Shown here piece after piece: positions 16,830-23,867 of a stretch of 34,836 bases of DNA. A program made the position numbers and the translations under genes. A model generated the notes under the pieces. It searched no databases. It was not told the origin of the DNA and saw only the letters and a list, made by a program, of their open reading frames with translations. This stretch comes from Thermotogota bacterium (lineage in GTDB: Bacteria; Thermotogota; Thermotogae; Thermotogales; DSM-5069): NCBI GenBank assembly GCA_029551145.1, contig JAKPGA010000050.1, positions 1-34,836 on the forward strand, in the 5' to 3' direction. How positions within the stretch are numbered: the stretch's first letter is position 1; each line of letters begins with the position of its first letter.

Positions 16830-18032
16830 TCATATCAAATATGATGATTCTTCTACAATGCCCGTGAGATCATTGACCGTTTCAAAACTCTTCCACACGT
16901 TTATCCATTTGACTGCAACATCGAGGGCGATACTTTCCGCACGCGCGCGAATGTATTCGTCCTTTATCGTCCAAAAATCATGTACATGTGCCATGCCAAT
17001 CGTTCTTCTGAATATCTCTGCCGCCCCAAAGCCAGCCGATTCTTTCAGCAATCTCTTGACATATTTCTCAGGGTATTTTTTCGATGGCCATTCGTCGTTG
17101 ATGTCTTTCTCCCATGCACTTAGAAATTCTTTCTCAAAGACTTCCCAGGTTCTTTTGAAGGAGTTGATTATCCAATCACGATAGAATTGTCTTTGCTCCT
17201 GGTTTGGTCTGTGAAACTCTTGTGCGGCATATGCGATGACCAGATTTGCAAAATAGGTACCTATATCGTGAGCCATAGGACCATAGAAGGCAAACTCTGG
17301 GTCGATGACCTTTGTTAGCTCTTCGTTAAGCATTATCGAACCGGTGTGTAGATCGTTGTGAATCAGTGCCTGGGCTTTTGTCATGTAAAGTTCTTTGAAA
17401 TAGAGTATCTCGCTTCTGAGTTCATCGTCTGCGTATATTTTCCTGACTACAGGTTCCAATGGTTTGCTCCATCGATTGTTTGGGTGTTCTACATAAGGCT
17501 GAGTGAAGACAAGATCTTCCTGAACCTTGCACAAAACAGGGTTCATGAAGGTTGTTACCATTTCTTTCTTTTTTTCCGATGACAGATAGAGATCTGATGT
17601 GTAAAAGAGCGTCCTTGCCATGAAAACTCCGATGTGCTCTGCGACATTCGAAAAGACCCTGCCTTTTATCAAAGCTTCTCTCATGACTTCGAGTTCCTTG
17701 AGATCTTCTATCACAAGTACGTGGACCTTGTTATCGTAAAAATATATCTGAGGCACGTAATCAGGTGCGTATGTTCCCTCTATTCTAAGGGTTTCATATT
17801 CTATTCTCTGCCTGTCGACAGGCATTTTGAAGTCAGGATATCTCCAGGCATAAGGAAGTGCTTGTTTCAAGATCACAGACTTCCCATTTTCTGCGTTCTC
17901 AACTCTGAATATCAGATTCACATTTCCTTCAGAAATAAGTGTGGCTTTCAGTTCGCCATTGCCCAGAATGGTTTTTCTCAAATCGGTCCTTTCAATATAT
18001 TCTGTGACAGTTTTTTCGTTCAGTTGCTCCAT
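16830..18032 (-). CDS. mtnK: 5-methylthioribose kinase family protein (MtnK-like)
   Basis: A kinase of the protein-kinase/APH fold, 400 residues, expected to phosphorylate the anomeric hydroxyl of 5-methylthioribose or a related 5-modified ribose. The catalytic loop reads LIHNDLHTGSIM (D227), and the metal motif is IDPEFAFYGP (D244, E246). The arginine pair that binds substrate in MtnK is present at 342-343 (FRRTIGMAHVHDF). It starts at an ATG with AAGGGGG upstream. It lies between the ABC permease and the isomerase gene, as expected when the imported sugar is phosphorylated at once. Activity on ribose or 5-deoxyribose is possible. Confidence 0.92.
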   Translation of the reverse strand: MEQLNEKTVTEYIERTDLRKTILGNGELKATLISEGNVNLIFRVENAENGKSVILKQALPYAWRYPDFKMPVDRQRIEYETLRIEGTYAPDYVPQIYFYDNKVHVLVIEDLKELEVMREALIKGRVFSNVAEHIGVFMARTLFYTSDLYLSSEKKKEMVTTFMNPVLCKVQEDLVFTQPYVEHPNNRWSKPLEPVVRKIYADDELRSEILYFKELYMTKAQALIHNDLHTGSIMLNEELTKVIDPEFAFYGPMAHDIGTYFANLVIAYAAQEFHRPNQEQRQFYRDWIINSFKRTWEVFEKEFLSAWEKDINDEWPSKKYPEKYVKRLLKESAGFGAAEIFRRTIGMAHVHDFWTIKDEYIRARAESIALDVAVKWINVWKSFETVNDLTGIVEESSYLI

Positions 18033-18047
18033 ACACTCAACCCCCTT

Positions 18048-19070
18048 TTAACGTGACTCCTTTTTTATGGCAAAACTTATACCGAGTGCGGAAACGAGCA
18101 CCAAACCTTTTATGAAATCCTGTATATACCAAGGAACATTCAACATGGTAAGCCCGTTGAGCATTACACCAACAAAAACCGCTCCAAGAAATGTTCCCCA
18201 AACATTTGGTTTTCTCAATCCCAAGACTGCGAAACCAAAGTAGGTTGATGCCACGGCATCCAACAGATAGGGATCGCCTGCTTTGACTGCGCCAGATCCA
18301 ATACGCGAAGCCAAGACCAAACCACCAAGTGTCGCCAAAAGAGCGCTGATCATGTATGCGATAGTTCTGTACTTTCTCACAGGTATTCCTGCCAATCTGG
18401 CTGCTTCCATATTACCTCCGACTGCATAGAAGGCTCTACCGTATCTTGTAAAATCCAGAAAAAACCAGGCTATAACTGCAACAAACAGCATGACGATAAC
18501 AGGAACTGGTATGCCTCGAAAACTCTCCGTTTTGAATACAAAACCCTGTCCAAGCACCAAGAATTGTTTTGGTATGAATCCTTTGGTGACTTCTCTAATG
18601 GGACTCCATGGATTTGTCATACCTCTGTACACGGCATCGCCTTTTGTTATCCACATCTGCAGGCCCTGCACAAGATAGAGTGTCCCGAGTGTGGCAAGTA
18701 GGTCTGGTATACGAAGCCTCATTATCAATAAGGAATTGAACAAACCTATTCCAGCACCTGCCAACAAACAGATGATAATCACCCAGTACCATGGTATCTG
18801 CCATATAACCATCAAGGCAGTTGACAATATAACTGCCAGCCCTGTGACAGCGCCAACTGATACATCCATACCGTTTACTACGACAGAAAAGGTTACTCCA
18901 ATTGCCACTATGGTCAGTATAGAAACAGCCCTGAGGATATCGAAGAGATTGTCTACCGTGAAAAACGCCCTCGTTGTAAGCGAAAAGACTACAATCAAAA
19001 TCAACAGGGCCACGATGACGCCGTATTTCAGAACGAAATTCGTTGCCAGATCTTTGAAATTGTTTTTCAT
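18048..19070 (-). CDS. Ribose-type ABC transporter permease (BPD_transp_2)
   Basis: A membrane permease of the RbsC/LsrC family, 340 residues, hydrophobic throughout. It has the family patterns VVNGMDVSVGAVTGLA in the first half and YAVGGNMEAARLAGIPVRKY in the second. The ATG at 19070 overlaps the ATPase stop (ATGA). Only one permease gene is present, so it should act as a homodimer with the double-ATPase protein, as RbsC does. Together with the binding protein it should import a pentose or pentose derivative. Confidence 0.92.
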   Translation of the reverse strand: MKNNFKDLATNFVLKYGVIVALLILIVVFSLTTRAFFTVDNLFDILRAVSILTIVAIGVTFSVVVNGMDVSVGAVTGLAVILSTALMVIWQIPWYWVIIICLLAGAGIGLFNSLLIMRLRIPDLLATLGTLYLVQGLQMWITKGDAVYRGMTNPWSPIREVTKGFIPKQFLVLGQGFVFKTESFRGIPVPVIVMLFVAVIAWFFLDFTRYGRAFYAVGGNMEAARLAGIPVRKYRTIAYMISALLATLGGLVLASRIGSGAVKAGDPYLLDAVASTYFGFAVLGLRKPNVWGTFLGAVFVGVMLNGLTMLNVPWYIQDFIKGLVLVSALGISFAIKKESR

Positions 19071-20569
19071 GACTTCACCCCCGCCGCATAGCTGAGAATC
19101 TCCTTTGCGTCTGCATTTTGCGATGTGAACTCCGCCATCACCTTTCCATCTCTCATGACCAGAATCCTATCTCCAATCCCAATGGCTTCATTTATGTCAC
19201 TTGTTGCAAAGACAACGGCACAGTTTTTGGAAATCTCTGTCACCAATTTGTATATCTCTCTTTTCGCTCCGACATCAACACCCTGAGTTGGTTCATCGAG
19301 CAAAAGTACCTTAGGATTGCCTCCGAGCCATCTACCCACAACTATCTTCTGTTGGTTTCCACCCGAGAAATACTGTGCCTGTCTTTCAACATCAAGTGGC
19401 ATCAGATGAACTCTTTTTGCGATTTCACTTGTGTGCTTTATTTCAACGGTCTTGATTATTCTTCCAAGAAATCTGCAGAAATCTTTCATGAAGGGCATCG
19501 TCATATTCTCTCTTGCGGATTTGTTCAAGATCAATCCTTCTCTCCTTCTCTCCTCAGGTACCAGATACACCCCCTTTTCTATCGCTTTGGTTGGATCCTT
19601 TATCTTCACTGGTACACCGTCGATTGAAATCTTTCCACCCTCGGGCTGGTATGCACCGAAAAGCAACTTCAAAGTCTCTGTCTTGCCCGCGCCTGTGAGC
19701 CCAGTTATCGCAAGAATCTCGCCTTTTCTCACTTCAAAGCTCACCTGTCTTACCTTGTCCTTCCAAGCGAGATTCTCTACTTTCATAACCACTTCACTGG
19801 GAGTTGATTCTTTCTTTTCAGGGAAAAGATTACCTTGTGGTACATCCAGCATGGCTTCTACTATTTGAGAAAGTTCTGGGACTTGGTCAAAGTACGCAAC
19901 CTTTTTTCCGTTTCTGAGTACGGTGATATGGTCAGCCACGATAGGGATTTCATCGAGTCTTTGACTTATGTACAGTATGCCTACACCACGTTGTTTCAGA
20001 TTACTGACCAAGTCGAACAACTTTTGAGCTTCCAGCAAACTCAGTGAAGATGTTGGCTCATCCAGTATGAGAAACTTGACGTTGTGTATCAACGCCCTTG
20101 CGATCACAAGCTGTTGCTTTTCGTGTAGTGAGAGATCTTCAACCTTCATCGAAACCGGTAGAGGAAAACCAATTCGGTTTAGATCCGCTTCCGCTTTTCG
20201 CTTCAGTTTTCTTGAAGAAATCACCGTGCCAAATTCACCGCCGTTGAAAGATTCAAGATAGAGATTCTCTGCAACAGTAAGTGTTGGAACTAACTGTGTA
20301 TCAACTTCCTGATGTACCACTTCGATACCATTTTGAAAGGCTTCACGAGGATCTCTCAGGACTATTTTCTTGCCATCTATTGAAATCTCACCTTCATACG
20401 ACTCATAGTAACCAGTGAGTATCTTCACGAGTGTACTCTTTCCAGCACCATTTGCCCCGACCAACGCATGAACTTTGCCGGATTCTATTTGAATATCCAC
20501 ATCATCAAGAGCGACTACACCGGGAAATTTCTTGGACAGTTTTTCTCCTCTGAGCACCGCCATCTTCAT
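19067..20569 (-). CDS. Ribose-type ABC transporter double ATPase
   Basis: A fused two-domain ATPase of the RbsA/LsrA family, 500 residues, the usual length. The first domain has GANGAGKST (about 37-45), a divergent signature LSLHEKQQLVIARAL and LILDEPTSSL. The second has GLTGAGKTE, FSGGNQQKIVVGRWL and LLLDEPTQGVDVGAKREIY. As usual for this family, the second Walker A differs from the first. The ATG at 20569 lies four bases after a strong hairpin and has no clear ribosome site; an in-frame ATG at 20563 is the alternative. The product drives uptake through the single permease. Confidence 0.93.
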   Translation of the reverse strand: MKMAVLRGEKLSKKFPGVVALDDVDIQIESGKVHALVGANGAGKSTLVKILTGYYESYEGEISIDGKKIVLRDPREAFQNGIEVVHQEVDTQLVPTLTVAENLYLESFNGGEFGTVISSRKLKRKAEADLNRIGFPLPVSMKVEDLSLHEKQQLVIARALIHNVKFLILDEPTSSLSLLEAQKLFDLVSNLKQRGVGILYISQRLDEIPIVADHITVLRNGKKVAYFDQVPELSQIVEAMLDVPQGNLFPEKKESTPSEVVMKVENLAWKDKVRQVSFEVRKGEILAITGLTGAGKTETLKLLFGAYQPEGGKISIDGVPVKIKDPTKAIEKGVYLVPEERRREGLILNKSARENMTMPFMKDFCRFLGRIIKTVEIKHTSEIAKRVHLMPLDVERQAQYFSGGNQQKIVVGRWLGGNPKVLLLDEPTQGVDVGAKREIYKLVTEISKNCAVVFATSDINEAIGIGDRILVMRDGKVMAEFTSQNADAKEILSYAAGVKS

Positions 20570-20573
20570 TGAT

Positions 20574-20597
20574 GAGCAGGGCCTTTCAGCCCTGCTC
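20574..20597 (-). other. mRNA hairpin between binding-protein and ATPase genes
   Basis: GAGCAGGGC (20574-20582) pairs perfectly with GCCCTGCTC (20589-20597) around a six-base loop that reads TGAAAG in the mRNA. No T-run follows, so it is not a normal terminator. It sits in the 41-base gap between the binding-protein stop and the ATPase start. Such hairpins commonly protect or partly terminate the message so that the binding protein is made in excess. The only Shine-Dalgarno-like bases (GAAAGG) lie in its loop and stem. Confidence 0.75.
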
Positions 20598-20610
20598 CTT
20601 TCCCCCTTTC

Positions 20611-21657
20611 TTATTTCTTGTTTTTCTCAATCAAGGCTTTTATCCACTCTGGCCACACCAAATTACTTTCTCCAAGACCTGGCAGTGCCTTGACCAGATC
20701 GTCCATGTTCTTGATATTGTTCTGAATCAGGAATTCTCTTGTGACAAGTTGCGGTTCAACCAACAGATATTTGGGAAGTTTTTCTCCACCAACTAAGGCT
20801 GCTGCCGCGCGAACTGCCAACCTTCCAACTGCATAGGAATCTGTACCGACGGTTGCAACCCACGGACTGTTTTCCTGAATCATCATCTGAATATCCTCTG
20901 TGGTGACATCGACGGAGTAAACTCTGAACTGTGAGCTCTTACCAGCCTGCATTATTGCCCTGACAGCACCTTTTGCAAATTCATCCCACATTGCGAGAAC
21001 GGCATTTGCCTCAGGTTTTTCCTTCATCACCGCTTCCATTCGGGTTTGAGTATCGGCGGCCGTCGAGCCAGTAACAGCTCCAGTCTTTGCAACCTCTTTG
21101 ATTCCTTCGAAACGCCACTTTATTATCTGCCACATTCTGTCTCTCTTATCCAGTGGCGCAAAACCTCCGACGTTCACATAAATCACGTTCGCCTTGCCAG
21201 CGAAATCCACTGCGAGTTGCTTGCTTATCAAATAACCGATCAGCAGGTCGTCCTGCTCGATCTCCGGTACTCGATCATCAGCAACAACTAAGTCGAAGGT
21301 AACCACCTTTATGCCCTTGTCGAGAGCCTCCAAAATCTTTGGCATCAAAGGATCTGGCCTACCGTGATCAACGATGATAGCATCAACCTTTTGAGCTATG
21401 AAGTTCTCCATCATCGTTACCATTCTTGCCATGTCCCCGTTAGCGGTGGCTTCAAGCAAGGTTATACCAAGTTCTCTTGCCATGGATTGAGCTCCAGCCA
21501 AATACCTTTCAAAGAAACTTCCTTCGCCAACTTCTCTGACAAGCGCGATTCGCACGTTCTTCGGATTGTCAAATTTCTTCGGGATCTGCGCCTGAGCAAA
21601 AGCAGACAGGACTAAAGCCACCAGAAGCACCAAGACCACTGCTCTAAACCTTCTCAT
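20611..21657 (-). CDS. Ribose-type ABC transporter substrate-binding protein (RbsB/LsrB family)
   Basis: A periplasmic binding protein of the Peripla_BP_4 class, 348 residues. A signal peptide covers about residues 1-23 (MRRFRAVVLVLLVALVLSAF, cleavage near AQA); no lipobox. The mature part begins VRIALVREVGEGSFFERYLAGA and contains QKVDAIIVDHGRPDPLMPKI and KVVTFDLVVADD, the usual two-lobe sugar-binding pattern. The ATG at 21657 has GGGGG eight bases upstream; an in-frame ATG at 21705 would place the start inside the operator and is rejected. It is the first gene of the ten-kilobase operon. Ligand: ribose, 5-methylthioribose, 5-deoxyribose or a similar compound is inferred from the kinase and isomerase. 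Confidence 0.92.
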   Translation of the reverse strand: MRRFRAVVLVLLVALVLSAFAQAQIPKKFDNPKNVRIALVREVGEGSFFERYLAGAQSMARELGITLLEATANGDMARMVTMMENFIAQKVDAIIVDHGRPDPLMPKILEALDKGIKVVTFDLVVADDRVPEIEQDDLLIGYLISKQLAVDFAGKANVIYVNVGGFAPLDKRDRMWQIIKWRFEGIKEVAKTGAVTGSTAADTQTRMEAVMKEKPEANAVLAMWDEFAKGAVRAIMQAGKSSQFRVYSVDVTTEDIQMMIQENSPWVATVGTDSYAVGRLAVRAAAALVGGEKLPKYLLVEPQLVTREFLIQNNIKNMDDLVKALPGLGESNLVWPEWIKALIEKNKK

Positions 21658-21685
21658 AAGAACACCCCCTGTAGAAGTTTTGTGA

Positions 21686-21711
21686 ACAAATGTGCAAGTC
21701 TGCACATTTGT
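21686..21711. promoter_or_regulatory. Perfect 26 bp palindromic operator of the RLP/transketolase operon
   Basis: ACAAATGTGCA (21686-21696) and TGCACATTTGT (21701-21711) are exact inverted repeats with the four-base spacer AGTC. On the minus strand it begins about ten bases after the -10 box, covering roughly +3 to +28 of the transcript, an ideal repressor position. The operon's own SorC-family protein is the likely ligand. It could also form a hairpin at the 5' end of the mRNA. Confidence 0.85.
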
Positions 21712-21720
21712 ACCACCAAA

Positions 21721-21750
21721 TATATACTACATCTGTCATATTCATGTCAA
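21721..21750 (-). promoter_or_regulatory. Promoter of the RLP/transketolase operon
   Basis: Minus strand: perfect TTGACA (21750-21745), 18 bases, then TATATA (21726-21721). Transcription would start near 21714, at the edge of the palindrome, about 57 bases before the binding-protein start. Confidence 0.82.
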
Positions 21751-21790
21751 GTAAACACCTACTGATTTAACATTGTGAAAGCAGAGTGGA

Positions 21791-21822
21791 GAAATCAGTC
21801 TCTGAGAGCTTCAGAAGATTTC
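21791..21822. other. Imperfect hairpin in the gap after the DUF5317 gene
   Basis: Between the DUF5317 gene and the next operon's promoter, GAAATC/GATTTC (21791-21796, 21817-21822) encloses a second stem TCTGA/TCAGA (21801-21805, 21811-21815). There is no T-run, so termination is uncertain. It may separate the panC transcript from the operon downstream. Confidence 0.35.
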
Positions 21823-21833
21823 AAAGATATTTT

Positions 21834-22334
21834 TCAGGAATTTTCCTTCGGAGTGAGGTCGTGTTTCGTTAACAAAAAGATGAAAACCCCGATGTAGATG
21901 AATATGTCACCTGGGCTGATTAGAAATCTTCTTCCCCATGGAAGTATGATCGGTATCCAGTCGCCCAAAAGAAGTCTGGCGCTGAATTTCTCCACAAAGA
22001 CGTGCTTTATCGTCAAGTTCAAATTGAGTGCCTTCGCAAAAGGCTCATAAGCAGGCATCCTTCCATTGTTCAAGAGTATTACAAAGGCGTTCATGACTGA
22101 GCCAATCGCCATCAATTTGAAACCCCTCAGGTTTCTGTTGACTGTCAAAATCAAGAAGAGAAGACCATAGGAAATTGCCATCAAAAAACCACGTTGGTTC
22201 AAGGGGAGCATCTGAATCACAAAGGGAACGACAAACAGATAGACCAGTTTGATACGAACGGTGTCAAGATAATAGACCCTCTTCTTGAGAATGAAAGACA
22301 GCACAAGAGCAATTATGAATACATCAAGGATCAA
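21834..22334 (-). CDS. DUF5317 family membrane protein
   Basis: A small membrane protein of 166 residues with about four to five hydrophobic segments. It has the pattern I associate with DUF5317: VILLNNGRMPAYEP in the middle, GDWIPIILP, and SPGDIFIYIGVFIF near the end, followed by a charged tail. The start is TTG at 22334, with GGGAGAAG upstream inside the end of panC. One base separates it from the panC stop, so it is translated together with panC. Its function is unknown. Confidence 0.75.
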   Translation of the reverse strand: MILDVFIIALVLSFILKKRVYYLDTVRIKLVYLFVVPFVIQMLPLNQRGFLMAISYGLLFLILTVNRNLRGFKLMAIGSVMNAFVILLNNGRMPAYEPFAKALNLNLTIKHVFVEKFSARLLLGDWIPIILPWGRRFLISPGDIFIYIGVFIFLLTKHDLTPKENS

Positions 22335-22335
22335 A

Positions 22336-23181
22336 CTATTCTTCTCCCAGAATCGTGTTGTCTATCAAACGAGCCTTTCCAACCCAAACGGCAAGCGCCA
22401 CGATCGCCTTCTTGTTGATTTGTGTCAATGGTTCCAAGGACTCTTCGTCGACTATTTCTACATAATCAATCTTCAGTTTGTCGAATGACGAAAGATAATC
22501 CTTGATCTTTTCAACGATTCGTGAGGCGTTTCTTTCACCAGACCTGTACAAGTTTTCTGCCAAATTCAGCGCTTTGCTCAGAGCAACTGCCTGCGATCTT
22601 TCTTGGTTTGACAGATAAACATTTCTTGAACTCATTGCAAGGCCATCTGGTTCACGCACAATAGGGCACTCAACAACCTCAACATCCATATTCAGATCTC
22701 TGACCATTCTTCTGATAACTCGAAATTGCTGCGCGTCTTTCTGGCCAAAGTAAGCACGGTGAGGCTTCACTACGTTGAACAGTTTGGTGACGATCGTACA
22801 AACGCCTTTGAAGTGACCAGGTCTCGATCTACCACACAGATGTCTTGAAAGGCTTTCCTCATTAACGTATGTTGAGTAATCTCTTGGGTACATCTCTTCG
22901 ACTTCGGGTGCGAAGACAAAATCAACACCTTCACCTTCAAGTAGTGCGAGATCTCGATTCAAATCCCTTGGATAACTCGTGTAGTCTTCATTAGGACCAA
23001 ATTGAGTGGGATTAACAAATATGCTGACAACAGTTACATCATTTTCTTTCTTTGATCGCTTTACAAGAGAAAGGTGACCTTCGTGAAGATAGCCCATCGT
23101 TGGTACAAAACCTATTGTTTTTTCTTTTCTCAGCTCTTCGGCGAGCTTTTTCATCTCTGTTGTAGTCTTAATCACTCGCAT
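22336..23181 (-). CDS. panC: Pantothenate synthetase
   Basis: PanC joins pantoate and beta-alanine with ATP to make pantothenate, the precursor of coenzyme A. It has 281 residues, the usual length. Visible motifs: [16 protein letters not shown] with the HxGH nucleotidyl-transfer site, [48 protein letters not shown] and GLAMSSRN. The ATG at 23181 has GGGGTGAT upstream; an in-frame TTG at 23196 overlaps that site. It begins 19 bases after a tRNA-Ser gene and is most likely transcribed with it. The coaE gene, later in the same coenzyme pathway, lies 3 kb away in another operon. Confidence 0.97.
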   Translation of the reverse strand: MRVIKTTTEMKKLAEELRKEKTIGFVPTMGYLHEGHLSLVKRSKKENDVTVVSIFVNPTQFGPNEDYTSYPRDLNRDLALLEGEGVDFVFAPEVEEMYPRDYSTYVNEESLSRHLCGRSRPGHFKGVCTIVTKLFNVVKPHRAYFGQKDAQQFRVIRRMVRDLNMDVEVVECPIVREPDGLAMSSRNVYLSNQERSQAVALSKALNLAENLYRSGERNASRIVEKIKDYLSSFDKLKIDYVEIVDEESLEPLTQINKKAIVALAVWVGKARLIDNTILGEE

Positions 23182-23200
23182 GCGATCACCCCACAAAAAA

Positions 23201-23290
23201 TGGCGGAGGCGGTGGGACTCGAACCCACAAGGGCTTCAAAAGCCCACCGATTTTCGAGACCGGCTCCTTAGCCAATTCGGACACGCCTCC
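23201..23290 (-). tRNA. tRNA-Ser (anticodon CGA)
   Basis: A 90-base class II tRNA with CCA encoded at its end (23201-23203). The acceptor stem pairs GGAGGCG with CGCCTCC and the discriminator is G. The anticodon loop reads CTCGAAA, giving CGA for UCG serine codons. A long variable arm (GGGCTT/AAGCCC, three-base loop) confirms the serine class, and the T arm is GTGGG-TTCGAGT-CCCAC. It lies between an unknown gene and panC, all on the minus strand. Confidence 0.97.
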
Positions 23291-23300
23291 ACTACACAGG

Positions 23301-23306
23301 ATTATA
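23301..23306 (-). promoter_or_regulatory. -10 box of the tRNA-Ser/panC promoter
   Basis: A perfect TATAAT on the minus strand ends ten bases before the tRNA 5' end. I find no good -35 box at the expected distance, which falls in the end of the upstream gene. Transcription probably continues into panC. Confidence 0.6.
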
Positions 23307-23322
23307 GCAAAGAGTTCCTCAT

Positions 23323-23859
23323 TCAGCTCAGAAATTCCATGAATGGTTCTCGTATTTTAACAGTGTACTCATATTGCATGTCTGTATCAAAATGTGTCTT
23401 CACATACTCTTTCACGATCGTTTGTGCTAACTGTTCCTGGTTCATTTTGCTGATCTGGCTGAATCTTACCAGACAGATGATATCATCAATTCCTCTATTG
23501 ATAACTGCAAATTCAGATTCTATGGTGTTCAAATCAACCAAACTCGCATATAGCTGTGCAAAGTTCTTGACAAAATCAAGGTTGGCAAGCTTCTCTGTCT
23601 GTGCAAAATCTGCACCAGTATTCCCCAGAAGGTCGATCGCTTCTTCGCCATGTAGGAATAAAAGAACAGCCAATGAAGGAAATTCCTCTTGATCCTCAAG
23701 GGTATAAACCGTTGCATGCACCTTACCAAAGTATTCATTGTTTGCCACTTTCAAAGGTTTATTCATTTGCTTTTCTATTCCCTGCAAAGTGTCGTACAAA
23801 TTCTTAGCTTGTTCTGTGTTTTGAAAGTAATCGATTGTCATTTCATCCAGGTAGTTCAT
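23323..23859 (-). CDS. Hypothetical protein, 178 residues
   Basis: I do not recognise this protein. It is acidic, soluble-looking, without signal peptide or membrane helix, and has one cysteine near residue 129. The pattern (EFPSLAVLLFLHGEEAIDLL in the middle, mixed strands and helices) suggests a compact alpha/beta domain. The ATG at 23859 has GAGGTGAG right upstream, a good ribosome site, so it is a real gene. It starts eight bases after the 3,5-diaminohexanoate dehydrogenase gene and is probably co-transcribed with it; a functional link is possible but not shown. Confidence 0.75.
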   Translation of the reverse strand: MNYLDEMTIDYFQNTEQAKNLYDTLQGIEKQMNKPLKVANNEYFGKVHATVYTLEDQEEFPSLAVLLFLHGEEAIDLLGNTGADFAQTEKLANLDFVKNFAQLYASLVDLNTIESEFAVINRGIDDIICLVRFSQISKMNQEQLAQTIVKEYVKTHFDTDMQYEYTVKIREPFMEFLS

Positions 23860-23867
23860 TTCTCACC

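Noticed and set aside
12664-18032. Classical methionine salvage pathway
   Set aside because: mtnK and mtnA are present but dehydratase, phosphatase and dioxygenase genes are not, and a transketolase is out of place there.
11707-21657. An Lsr-type autoinducer-2 uptake operon (ribose-type ABC plus SorC regulator)
   Set aside because: The kinase is MtnK type, not the FGGY kinase LsrK, and LsrF and LsrG are absent.
21658-21705. Longer start for the ribose-type binding protein at 21705
   Set aside because: It lies within the operator and would place 16 residues before a clear signal peptide with its own ribosome site.
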